Part shown: positions 56,001 to 62,720 of the stretch, one piece after another
How positions within the stretch are numbered: position 1 is the stretch's first letter
Layout of the letters: every line of letters starts with the position of its first letter
Virus record (IMG/VR): IMGVR_UViG_3300042397_000475
Location: 1 to 64,000 of that record
DNA length: 64,000 bases
Source: a virus
Strand: one strand, 5' to 3'
Notes under the pieces: model-generated
The model's database searches: none
Seen by the model: only the letters and a program-made list of their open reading frames with translations
Told to the model about the DNA's origin: nothing
Position numbers and translations under genes: made by a program

Positions 56001-56776
56001 GGAGTAGCTAAGGCGTCTCCTATTTTCCAAGTATCAATTCTACGCCAGATACCTGCATTACCAATTCTTGTATATACTTCTAAGTATTCTGCATTTGCAG
56101 GCGCTCCTGAAAAAGAATAATTAAACCCGTATTCAGTTATACCAACCTCAGCCTTATACATCTGAGAATAAGAACTCATTGCTGAGTATTCTCCTGACTT
56201 GTATTGATATCTAGCACAAAACTGGAAGTCATTAGTTTCCAAGAACTCTAATCCAGCTTCTGCTGTGCCAACTACTTTATTAATAGAGAATGTGTTATTA
56301 GGTGTTCTTTTAACTAACTTCAAGTCCCCAATTGCAGGATTTACAGCAGTCGACCATCCATCTAAACAAAACAATAAAGGTGTTCCTGTACCGTGATAAT
56401 TCCAGATAATACAGTTGTCTAGAACTTTAATGTCAGGAGCAAAATCAGTGCTTACGCTATGAGTATAGCTAAGAATTAAAACTTTAGAATCTAATGTCGT
56501 AGGTATTCTATAAATATACGCTGTAGCGACATTTACCGTTAAAACATAAATCTGACCATCCGCCGACTGGTGCGTATCTTTAATTGTATGGGAAGAAAAA
56601 TTTATATTAGGGTTATCAGCTAATATAGACTCAAGCATCTTAATTGCTCCAGCACCACCCGTTTTACCTGAATCAAAGATTATATTAGTTGCATCTGAAT
56701 AATCGCCCTCTGGCAATAAATTCAAGTCTACATCTTTATTTAATCCGCCTGTAGCTTTTAAAGATACTTTAGCCAT
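53027..56776 (-). CDS. Tail nozzle/stabilisation-type protein
   Basis: 1249 residues. Begins with the form typical of tail tubular B/P22 gp10-type proteins: G-G-L-N-K-D-V-D-L-N-L-L-P-E-G-D-Y, then A-T-N-I-I-F-D. The body is beta-rich, consistent with propeller-like folds, with many Thr/Ser and Y-I-Y motifs and a late P-I-M-P-L-N-V-S segment. It follows the adaptor genes and precedes the ejection proteins, the usual podovirus order. It should form the lower tail tube that plugs the portal channel. Confidence 0.78.
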   Translation of the reverse strand: MAKVSLKATGGLNKDVDLNLLPEGDYSDATNIIFDSGKTGGAGAIKMLESILADNPNINFSSHTIKDTHQSADGQIYVLTVNVATAYIYRIPTTLDSKVLILSYTHSVSTDFAPDIKVLDNCIIWNYHGTGTPLLFCLDGWSTAVNPAIGDLKLVKRTPNNTFSINKVVGTAEAGLEFLETNDFQFCARYQYKSGEYSAMSSYSQMYKAEVGITEYGFNYSFSGAPANAEYLEVYTRIGNAGIWRRIDTWKIGDALATPPSRDFIWTGQIYESLDSVTTSKPFDAVPVSAKHIEIAKNRVFLANIVDDYDITSANLDFTITKLAGNGYEPSTSGGTYGSYLSSSNLFAEAALSSKESTSTAYYKPFANNSTYGIGLAYYDEAMKTRGVEKYVKFNTGKFAYPILPTIRVALGSTWAKPSWAKYAQLVYTKNISKSYIYEGYASNIFFELKSLTTLSTTKAVTEITTISQSITVDQLKNVSSLVVDLMGMFRANNIYNFSDGDRISINTPIGLLDLRIESQNDNFLYCKYDKDVMSNPAIPVAKSLYFEIYTPKQVPEDESLLFYEYGSLIDITSTGENWVASTNKDISGDGTLNTNKLLGDMVFSKVDLPVYSTSPFLYNTVKDLPKQVTEDVVASANGFVYQSMTKFATSSSPTPSPSTTKLVLTSFEANPNGDTARFLDDSNATVSAGNYMAVSGFYDIGDQDDVNKITLTATLTASMSVTRPFASTNTPYITWSLKGQIYRVPYDNNTNTYGAPVVFGPIQNFLTSADYTYYHTGSGTTSSGTYNINVTKEVLLSSDNDIAANDKFYTDLTLTLVGGGTDFSNGSVTIAKTTGETRGILFSLNGDRTKPKTITTYDSNSIISGTKEKLVFRASSTATSKQHWNTSAGKPLVLVSKNLNTTSRKNTIRYGGNYVAGTKINNLSSFFALDSADVPVENGEIVALHRASRLQGNGTMLLALCQNESAYILLGEQELTQGNNQGILSISSNVIGTIRNLGYNYGLQEKQSAFNYKGNIWWWDNYNKKIIKYNEKGIELVSDVYMRSEFLTKSGAAKFAFDPFYNMCFVSIGEEATSLGYSDTLKRWISKYTFKPDYAESYGDKMVLFKSGVVYKSLQSGYNAFLGVSAVDSAITFTLNSRLPIMPLNVSVSHNMNVMDYSKANGVKESLLSIAITNENGQTSAINETNFIAEDNRLYAHILRDSSSTGGLISGNYIIGYLNNFVVSLKDKTQNMRLNSLDIEVQPISGHS

Positions 56777-56784
56777 TATGTTAA

Positions 56785-57543
56785 TTAGTTTTTAAGTGCA
56801 CCGTGGATACCGTTTCTGATTAAGCTAATCATTTCCGCGAAGTCCATTGAATTCATTCTTGCTCTAAATACGCGTTTAGCGTTTTGATAATCCTGTTGTG
56901 CTAGTTGATACTTACCAATAGTAGAACCTTCTGCCTTAGCTGCCATCATAGTAATATACTTACTAATAACATCTGTTGCATATGGAGTCACTACGTTAGC
57001 TGTAGAACGAGATACTGCTGAAGTTATATAAGTTAACGTAACCTCAATTAAATCCATCGTATTGCTAAATACTAGCTCCGAATTAATGGTGTCAATATCG
57101 TAAGTCATTAAAGGATTTCTTTGACGACCATAGAAGCGACCAATTAACTCACCTCTGGAGTTCATAGTTGCACCACCGCTAATTAAGTTGTAGTTAAATT
57201 CAGCATCATAGTTAACTGACTGCTCAGCTGGATAAGGTATTTTATTACCTTGAGTATCTCTGTTATACAGCTTGTTAAGGTTACGTACTCTTTCTAATGG
57301 TAAAAGATGCTCGCCGTGCTTTCCAGATACGTCCACAACATCAATAAAGTCAGCAGGGAGAATAGCCCTGCGATAATCAGTAACACTAAGAACAACAGTC
57401 TTAATATTACCCATATCAAAGTCAAGAGATAGTTCATCTAAGCATCGAAGTCCGTGATGTAAATATCGAGTATAATAGTGTAACGGCAAACCGTTATCTA
57501 ACAAAGTATCTCTTACGATAACGTCTAAACTCTTTGTCTTCAT
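56785..57543 (-). CDS. Head-tail adaptor/tail ring protein
   Basis: 252 residues. Helical N-terminus (D-V-I-V-R-D-T-L-L-D-N-G and H-H-G-L-R-C-L-D-E-L), then strands with Y-R-R-A-I-L-P-A-D-F-I-D-V-V, the pattern of gp11/tail-tubular-A-like adaptors in podoviruses. The C-terminal helix pair (M-M-A-A-K-A-E-G; A-K-R-V-F-R-A-R-M) matches. It lies 9 bases from the nozzle gene. Confidence 0.74.
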   Translation of the reverse strand: MKTKSLDVIVRDTLLDNGLPLHYYTRYLHHGLRCLDELSLDFDMGNIKTVVLSVTDYRRAILPADFIDVVDVSGKHGEHLLPLERVRNLNKLYNRDTQGNKIPYPAEQSVNYDAEFNYNLISGGATMNSRGELIGRFYGRQRNPLMTYDIDTINSELVFSNTMDLIEVTLTYITSAVSRSTANVVTPYATDVISKYITMMAAKAEGSTIGKYQLAQQDYQNAKRVFRARMNSMDFAEMISLIRNGIHGALKN

Positions 57544-57545
57544 TC

Positions 57546-58178
57546 TTATTGTTGTTTACTAGCTACTTCCGCCTGAGATACACGACCATTGCTAATTGTT
57601 TCTAAAACGTCTGCAATGATTGTAGACTCAACTTCTGGTGAAATTGGTAACAAATCATTGTCTCCAAATTGACTTAAATCCATTGTTAATAAGTTAACAA
57701 CAACTGAAGTTACTGTACCGTTAGCAGTAAGTGTAATGTTCTTTGTAAAGTACACTCTTTTGCCTTGTACATAATACCCAATCTTGCCTTCCAGGTAGCT
57801 TAAGTTTGCCCCCTGAAATACCAATACATCTTGTGCAGGGATTGGTATATAAGGATTCATCGCTCCAGTTGCTGCTGCAATAGACCAAATACCCATATCC
57901 ATAGGCAATGTTAATGGAATAACAGGAAGTGTAATATAAGCGCGATTGTTTCCTGAGTCAGCAGTAACAGCAGCTGTGTATTCAATTAAGTTACACTTAG
58001 GTACATCAATCATACCCGCCTTAAATGACTCAGCTACCTGTAGCTTAAGTACTTTATTAAGGCTTTGACCAACAAGTAAAATAATCTCTCTTGTGTCAAT
58101 TATATCAGACGGGTTCTCTTTATCTATAAATCTAGCATAAAGGCGCTGTATCTGTTCAGCTAAAATTTTCTTAGTCAT
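57546..58178 (-). CDS. Probable tail ring/adaptor protein
   Basis: 210 residues. Helices at the N-terminus (I-Q-R-L-Y-A-R-F-I-D-K-E-N-P), a beta core with Y-I-T-L-P-V-I-P-L-T-L-P-M-D-M-G-I-W-S-I, and L-P-I-S-P-E-V-E-S-T-I near the end. Sits between two adaptor-type genes with 2-7 base gaps. Role from context and fold pattern. Confidence 0.68.
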   Translation of the reverse strand: MTKKILAEQIQRLYARFIDKENPSDIIDTREIILLVGQSLNKVLKLQVAESFKAGMIDVPKCNLIEYTAAVTADSGNNRAYITLPVIPLTLPMDMGIWSIAAATGAMNPYIPIPAQDVLVFQGANLSYLEGKIGYYVQGKRVYFTKNITLTANGTVTSVVVNLLTMDLSQFGDNDLLPISPEVESTIIADVLETISNGRVSQAEVASKQQ

Positions 58179-58184
58179 AACTTA

Positions 58185-58877
58185 TTACCTTTCGTCTAAT
58201 CTCTGATTGTTATCTCTCATTGCTTCAACAGAAGCAACATCTCCGTCTTTTAATGATATACCTAAGTACATTAGTGCGCGAGTCACAATGTCAGAAAAGT
58301 ATCTTTCGTCAATATCAATATCTACGCTACCTGTTGGATTATAAGTAAAATTACCCCCGCTTGTAGTAAAAGCATAAACCCCCTTCTTAGGGCGTCTCAT
58401 ATATATTAATATGTACTCATATGTTGTTCCTGATGGAGGCACAGGTGCAAACTCTATCTTAGGTACGTTTACTGAACTTTCTTCAGCAACATATACCGTA
58501 GCAATTGGGTCGCTTAAACTTGGAGGTATAATTGCACTATTTTTTACTTCTAAAAACGTATCCCAGTTATATAATCTCCCTTCTACAGTATTTGCCCCGT
58601 CTTTAATATAAATAGTTAAGCCCTGAACATAATCATCTTGACCAATACTTTGAATTGATGTAGAGCTACCTACAGTAAATGTCTTCTTCTTAACCAATAA
58701 ATGGTCATAATCAAACTTCCCTGTTGATTGATATTTAACTAATGCAGCGTTTGTCCAATCGGACGCACTGCGATTAAGAGCCATATCTATATCTGCTGGA
58801 CTAACAAACCCTCCTTTATTTTTCTTTATAATGGAGCGAATGAAGTCGTGCGCATCCTTAATTGCTATATTAGCCAT
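58185..58877 (-). CDS. Probable tail ring/adaptor protein
   Basis: 230 residues. The N-terminal helices (A-H-D-F-I-R-S-I-I-K-K-N-K-G-G-F-V-S-P-A-D-I-D-M-A-L-N-R) are the form found at the start of ring proteins in Bacteroidota podoviruses. A beta domain is followed by D-E-R-Y-F-S-D-I-V-T-R-A-L. It has its own promoter (TAACTTTG) just after a terminator, so a tail-module transcript starts here. Confidence 0.7.
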   Translation of the reverse strand: MANIAIKDAHDFIRSIIKKNKGGFVSPADIDMALNRSASDWTNAALVKYQSTGKFDYDHLLVKKKTFTVGSSTSIQSIGQDDYVQGLTIYIKDGANTVEGRLYNWDTFLEVKNSAIIPPSLSDPIATVYVAEESSVNVPKIEFAPVPPSGTTYEYILIYMRRPKKGVYAFTTSGGNFTYNPTGSVDIDIDERYFSDIVTRALMYLGISLKDGDVASVEAMRDNNQRLDER

Positions 58878-58899
58878 TATACATAATGTTATATTTATC

Positions 58900-58931
58900 C
58901 AAAGTTATGAAATTTTATCTATAAAAGACAA
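58900..58931 (-). promoter_or_regulatory. Promoter of the tail module
   Basis: TAACTTTG on the minus strand (58900-58907) with TTG (58929-58931) 21 bases upstream, inside the terminator of the previous gene. The ATG at 58877 is 22 bases downstream. Confidence 0.6.
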
Positions 58932-58958
58932 TGCCCTGGCTCATAGAACCAAGGCATT
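58930..58958 (-). terminator. Rho-independent terminator
   Basis: AATGCCCTGG and CCAAGGCATT form a 10-bp stem with one G-U pair; on the minus strand it is followed by TCTTTTAT. It isolates the 58987-59190 gene. Confidence 0.7.
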
Positions 58959-58986
58959 AGATAAACAACCTATATGAAAAATTATT

Positions 58987-59190
58987 CTACTTTCTTAATC
59001 TTTTAACAATTTCGTTTAAAGCGTCTAATACATTAGTTTCTAGCTCTAATTTAGACTCAACAGGAATCTGTTCAATACCATCTAATATGTCTAAAAGCGA
59101 CTTAATTTTAGCATCTTGGATTCCTAAGAACTTAATGTGCTCCATATCATCAATACCGATGGCATCTGATGGAATCATAAATTGAATCAT
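58987..59190 (-). CDS. Hypothetical small helical protein
   Basis: 67 residues (MIQFMIPSDAIGIDDMEHIK). Helices rich in Leu, Asp and Glu (K-I-K-S-L-L-D-I-L-D-G-I; L-D-A-L-N-E-I-V-K-R-L-R-K). It is a single-gene unit with its own promoter, AACCAAACAAT leader and terminator, suggesting independent expression. Unknown function. Confidence 0.66.
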   Translation of the reverse strand: MIQFMIPSDAIGIDDMEHIKFLGIQDAKIKSLLDILDGIEQIPVESKLELETNVLDALNEIVKRLRK

Positions 59191-59209
59191 ATCCTATTGT
59201 TTGGTTGAG

Positions 59210-59241
59210 TAAAGATACCTATAAATTTATCTTTGTCCCAA
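59210..59241 (-). promoter_or_regulatory. Promoter of the 58987-59190 gene
   Basis: TATCTTTA on the minus strand (59210-59217) with TTG (59239-59241) 21 bases upstream, within the end of the barrel-protein gene. Followed by the AACCAAACAAT leader. Confidence 0.5.
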
Positions 59242-60499
59242 TCATACCCAAATAACTTTGTGGAATAATTGGGTTAGTATTGAATCCTGTCTTTAACGCA
59301 AAGTTAAACTTAAACCGTTTAGTAAGCGCTATATCAAAGGATGCGCCTGTAAGTACTCCAATGTCATCTGATGTGATAAACTTTTGTTGTGCCGTCAAGA
59401 ATCCTGTTGAGCTACCTGATAGATAAATATCAGGAGAAATGGTTAGTCTCTTACTAATCTTAACTGGTATAGTGTAGAATAGCATTACGTTATTACTGAT
59501 GTTTAGCCCCACATCTGCGCCTGCAACACTAAGCGTATAGTTGGCTCCTGAGACACCGTATTTCCCTAAAGGTTGGATATGTGCAGCAGTAACAAATCCA
59601 AGCGTTGTGCCCCCTAAATAGACGCCTGTCACACCAAAATTAGAGATAGATTGCATCTTGCCTTCTGAAAAGTTCATTAAGGTGTATCTGCCCGATAAAG
59701 CAAACTGGTCAAACGTAGACCATATCATAGAAGATATGCCCCACGAAGAGTTTCCCATTAGTGAACTTTGGCTAAGTCCTACGCTTGCGATAATAGAAAC
59801 GATATCACTTGTTGGAGCGACCGTAAAGTCCGAGCTATATATAATCGGATTCGCCACAGCGTTCGATTTCTTGGACTCGCTTTTCTTTTCTGATTTGGAT
59901 TCTTTCTTGCTTTCACTTTTTGATTCGGATTTAGATTCAGACTTCTCTTCGCTTTTAGACTCTGACTTTGTTTCTGACTTAGACTCTGTTTTAGGAGAAC
60001 TGCTCTCGCCTTGAGATGAACTACTTGAACTGCTTGATGAAGGTGTACTACTAGGTGCTGGTGTTGAAGCTGCCGCACTACTTGCTGCAGAAGATGCTGC
60101 TCCTGATGCCGCTGAGGAGGCAGCTGATGTTGCCGCAGATGTTGCTGCTGAAGTAGCCGCCGCTGTCGCAGTTGCTGTTGCTGTGGCTGTTGCTTGCGCT
60201 ACTGCCTGCTGAACTGCATTTGCTACTGTTTGTTGTACAGCAACTGTAGCTTGCGGGCAAGGAAAGTTTATAGTCAGGTCATTAATCCAAGCTTGTAGTG
60301 CGCCTGAAGTAATATCGTTTGCCGTTATTACTCTGTATTGACCTCTGTAGACAACTGTGGTTTTCCCGTTAGCGATTGGCACAACTACAGTTGTTATTTT
60401 CCCGCTACAAGGGTCAACAAATACTTGTGTTAGTACTTGAGAAAACGCCTGTATTTGTACTGTGAGTATAAGTACGAGCGCAATTACAAACCATTTCAC
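59219..60499 (-). CDS. Secreted Ser/Ala-rich protein with probable outer-membrane barrel
   Basis: 426 residues. A clear signal peptide (MKWFVIALVLILTVQIQAFS) precedes an 80-residue domain. Then comes an Ala/Thr/Ser tract (about 95-150), an S-S-S-P-K-T-E tract with about ten K-S-E-S-type repeats (about 165-215), and a C-terminal domain (about 225-426) of alternating polar/hydrophobic strands ending M-I-G-T-K-I-N-L, like a small outer-membrane beta-barrel. It overlaps the CsgG-like gene by 4 bases, so the two act together. An exported phage protein of this kind could alter the host surface; no family match is evident. Confidence 0.68.
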   Translation of the reverse strand: MKWFVIALVLILTVQIQAFSQVLTQVFVDPCSGKITTVVVPIANGKTTVVYRGQYRVITANDITSGALQAWINDLTINFPCPQATVAVQQTVANAVQQAVAQATATATATATAAATSAATSAATSAASSAASGAASSAASSAAASTPAPSSTPSSSSSSSSSQGESSSPKTESKSETKSESKSEEKSESKSESKSESKKESKSEKKSESKKSNAVANPIIYSSDFTVAPTSDIVSIIASVGLSQSSLMGNSSWGISSMIWSTFDQFALSGRYTLMNFSEGKMQSISNFGVTGVYLGGTTLGFVTAAHIQPLGKYGVSGANYTLSVAGADVGLNISNNVMLFYTIPVKISKRLTISPDIYLSGSSTGFLTAQQKFITSDDIGVLTGASFDIALTKRFKFNFALKTGFNTNPIIPQSYLGMIGTKINL

Positions 60500-61200
60500 T
60501 TGAATATCTTCTTCTTAATCATCCGAACGATAATCTTAGCCGCAGCATTCTCTAGCGCTTTCTTGGTTGTTGTACCGATAGTAGACTGATTGAACTTAAC
60601 CTCTGCGAAGTTGCCGTCATTCATTAATGTAGCCTCGCGCGTAGTTTTAGCTTCTCCTAATCCTGAACCTGTAAAGAACTCTCCAGTCTCTGCATTGACG
60701 AATTTTACCTGCAAACCTAATCGCGTGACTACAGTTTGTTTTGTGTCGCCCTTAATTGAAATGGATTCATCTTCACTAATTGAGAAGTCGTAGCATTCGA
60801 TGTAAACAAAGTATTGAGCAAGCTTAATCTTGCCTCTACCGTCTAGTTTGTTTTCTGAGATTCCAGCTTGTGAGGCTTGGAACTGCTTTACCATCCTGTT
60901 CTTAATTTCCGCTTTATCTTCAGTAAACGTAAAACGGTTAGTTTCCTCTAGGAACTCGATAACAATGTTGGTAACTCCAAGCCCCACACGCTTGTCTTTA
61001 AGCTCAGGATAAGCCGCATAGACCTCTTCATTGATGCCTAAAGATAATAGCTGAATAGGGATTTTTGGACCTTCGTAGTCCATTAACGAATCGATATTAA
61101 TCTTCTTCTCAAACGAGGCTGTATAAGCTTCTGTCTTAACAGAGGCTACCTGTGCCGTTGCTGCAAATGAACATAACAATAAGACTAATATTTTCTTCAT
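60496..61200 (-). CDS. CsgG-like secreted outer-membrane assembly protein
   Basis: 234 residues. Signal peptide (MKKILVLLLCSFAATAQVAS) without a clear lipobox Cys. The body follows the CsgG plan: K-R-V-G-L-G-V-T-N-I-V-I-E-F-L, then A-Q-Y-F-V-Y-I-E-C-Y-D-F, R-L-G-L-Q-V-K-F-V-N-A-E-T-G-E-F-F and a final helix K-A-L-E-N-A-A-A-K-I-I-V-R. CsgG forms export pores in the outer membrane for curli-like fibres. Paired by overlap with the barrel-type protein. It may build a surface pore or modify host export; presence in a phage is unusual. Confidence 0.66.
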   Translation of the reverse strand: MKKILVLLLCSFAATAQVASVKTEAYTASFEKKINIDSLMDYEGPKIPIQLLSLGINEEVYAAYPELKDKRVGLGVTNIVIEFLEETNRFTFTEDKAEIKNRMVKQFQASQAGISENKLDGRGKIKLAQYFVYIECYDFSISEDESISIKGDTKQTVVTRLGLQVKFVNAETGEFFTGSGLGEAKTTREATLMNDGNFAEVKFNQSTIGTTTKKALENAAAKIIVRMIKKKIFK

Positions 61201-61482
61201 AACGTTAAGTATCTTTTACAAAAATTTACATATTTGTAAATTATAGTTTATATTACTAATGCAAACCATATCGGTTTGGATTTTTATTATTTTCCTCCCC
61301 ATATTGGTTTGGATTTTTAACAACTTCCGAATTCGGCATCATTTTGTTACAGATTTTGGCAAATAGGTAACACTAATTCGGAATTGTGCACAATGGAATG
61401 TTCAAATTATGCCCAATAATGTATAATATATCCATCATTAATACCTAAAAGCGGGGTTAATGTATAATATAACCAACATTAA
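61201..61482. promoter_or_regulatory. Control region of the exported-protein genes with two repeat families
   Basis: 280 non-coding bases. A 21-mer beginning CCATAT(C/T)GGTTTGGATTT occurs at 61266 and 61299 (33 bp apart). A palindromic element TAATGTATAATATA..CATTAA occurs at 61417-61440 and 61457-61482; the second copy has a perfect TTAATGT/ACATTAA dyad. TTTACAAATATGTAAA lies near 61230. They look like operator sites for a regulator of the CsgG-like operon. No confident TAnnTTTG promoter is visible. Confidence 0.5.
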
Positions 61483-61791
61483 TTACCACTTCGGCTCTTC
61501 TTGCAAAGCTTCTTTCTCTGTTTTCTTCTTAGGTGCCGCTGGTTTCTCTACAACCCGCTCAACAACTCTTGTGCCGCCTGCTGATGCCGCTTGCTTCTGC
61601 TGTTGCGTGTTATTAGTTGTAATGTTAATTACGGGAGCAGGAGCTGTTACAGCAGCCGCTGGTTGTGCAGCCTCTTCTTCTCCTGTTAATTGTTTTGTTA
61701 CAAATCCACCTACACCTAGTGCGATAGTACTTGCTAATCCGATAAGGATGCTCTTCAACGAGCCACCTTCATTTCCTGTATTCTCTTCCAT
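61483..61791 (-). CDS. Membrane-anchored low-complexity protein
   Basis: 102 residues. A hydrophobic helix near 15-32 (L-I-G-L-A-S-T-I-A-L-G-V-G-G-F-V) is followed by Ala/Pro/Thr/Gln and Lys/Glu-rich sequence, with V-I-N-I-T-T-N-N-T-Q-Q. Single-pass anchor plus disordered tail. Start overlaps the stop of the GIY-YIG gene by one base. Possibly holin- or spanin-like; unknown. Confidence 0.6.
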   Translation of the reverse strand: MEENTGNEGGSLKSILIGLASTIALGVGGFVTKQLTGEEEAAQPAAAVTAPAPVINITTNNTQQQKQAASAGGTRVVERVVEKPAAPKKKTEKEALQEEPKW

Positions 61792-62360
61792 TATTTTAAT
61801 TTTATTAATTTACAATTTTCAAAATGCCATCTTTTCATAGTATTATCCCCTCCTGCTTTCTCGCAATGTGGGCATATTATTATATTTGCTTTTTTACCTA
61901 ATCTAGCTTTTTGGATATTTAATCTGTGTGTTTCACTTTTAGGTTTACGCATATTCTTTTTAGCATCCTCTGTCTTTTTTATTCTAAATTTCTCAAGTGT
62001 TGATTCAGATAATACTTTTCCAGATTGAGCTAAACTCATTCTTTTTCGAGTCTCATCAGAAAAAACTACTCCAACGGCACCTTCGCCTCCATCAGTTAAA
62101 TTAACCAAAGTGCCTAGTTTTCTATCTCTTCTTCCGTATAGCTTAATAAATTCAATTTCTTTTTCCTTAGCTACATCTAAATCTATGTCGTCAAAAAGGA
62201 TATCAATCCTATATTCAGTTTTACTAGTTATATTTTTCCAATACAGACTTCTTCTTCCTGTATCTTTAGCTCTTTTGTATTTGCCACTATTGTCGCCTCC
62301 TATTCCTATATAAAATACTTTATTTGTATCTAGCCTTATATGTCGATAAACATATGCCAT
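61791..62360 (-). CDS. GIY-YIG homing endonuclease with zinc finger
   Basis: 189 residues. GIY-YIG core: V-Y-R-H-I-R-L, then F-Y-I-G-I-G (about 17-22), with E-x-x-F-I-K-L-Y-G-R (about 69-77). NUMOD3-type helices: S-D-E-T-R-K-R-M-S-L-A-Q-S-G-K and S-E-T-H-R-L-N-I-Q-K-A. C-terminal zinc finger C-P-H-C..W-H-F-E-N-C. A selfish insertion that separates the lipoprotein from the membrane protein gene; no intron is apparent. Confidence 0.87.
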   Translation of the reverse strand: MAYVYRHIRLDTNKVFYIGIGGDNSGKYKRAKDTGRRSLYWKNITSKTEYRIDILFDDIDLDVAKEKEIEFIKLYGRRDRKLGTLVNLTDGGEGAVGVVFSDETRKRMSLAQSGKVLSESTLEKFRIKKTEDAKKNMRKPKSETHRLNIQKARLGKKANIIICPHCEKAGGDNTMKRWHFENCKLIKLK

Positions 62361-62361
62361 T

Positions 62362-62715
62362 TTAATTAATTATTAAAGGTTTTTTAATTGTTACACCCGA
62401 TACATCTGTTAATGTAAGGTCATATAACCCACGGGATACTGTATCCAACTGGATACTCTTTATTGTAGCTACAGACGTTGCTGTAAAACCAACTGTTTTA
62501 AAAGGTTCGGTTTTCCCGAACTTGTATAGCTGAATAGAGTATCTAGCACCTACTACTGTATTTGCTACAATGGTTGCTGTCTGTCCATCCACTACTAAGC
62601 TAGAAATATCTGTCTTAGCAGGAGCAGAACCAAGGTTTACTTCCTTTTCTAACACTTCAATGTCGTGGCAAGCCGCCAGCATCACTATCAACAACAAAGC
62701 TACAATCTTCTTCAT
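62362..62715 (-). CDS. Exported lipoprotein
   Basis: 117 residues. Signal peptide with lipobox V-M-L-A-A-C (about 12-17), then a beta-sandwich-like domain (G-A-R-Y-S-I-Q-L-Y-K-F-G; L-Y-D-L-T-L-T-D-V-S-G). Asp follows two residues after Cys (C-H-D). In Bacteroidota such signals can lead to surface exposure. Encoded 5 bases after the cohesin/dockerin-like gene, so likely a partner. Confidence 0.72.
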   Translation of the reverse strand: MKKIVALLLIVMLAACHDIEVLEKEVNLGSAPAKTDISSLVVDGQTATIVANTVVGARYSIQLYKFGKTEPFKTVGFTATSVATIKSIQLDTVSRGLYDLTLTDVSGVTIKKPLIIN

Positions 62716-62720
62716 TTAAC

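Noticed and set aside
62010-62075. Hammerhead-like CTGATGA..GAAA on the minus strand
   Set aside because: Stem II and the cleavage triplet do not form. The bases encode the S-D-E-T-R-K segment of the GIY-YIG protein, so it is a coincidence of coding sequence.
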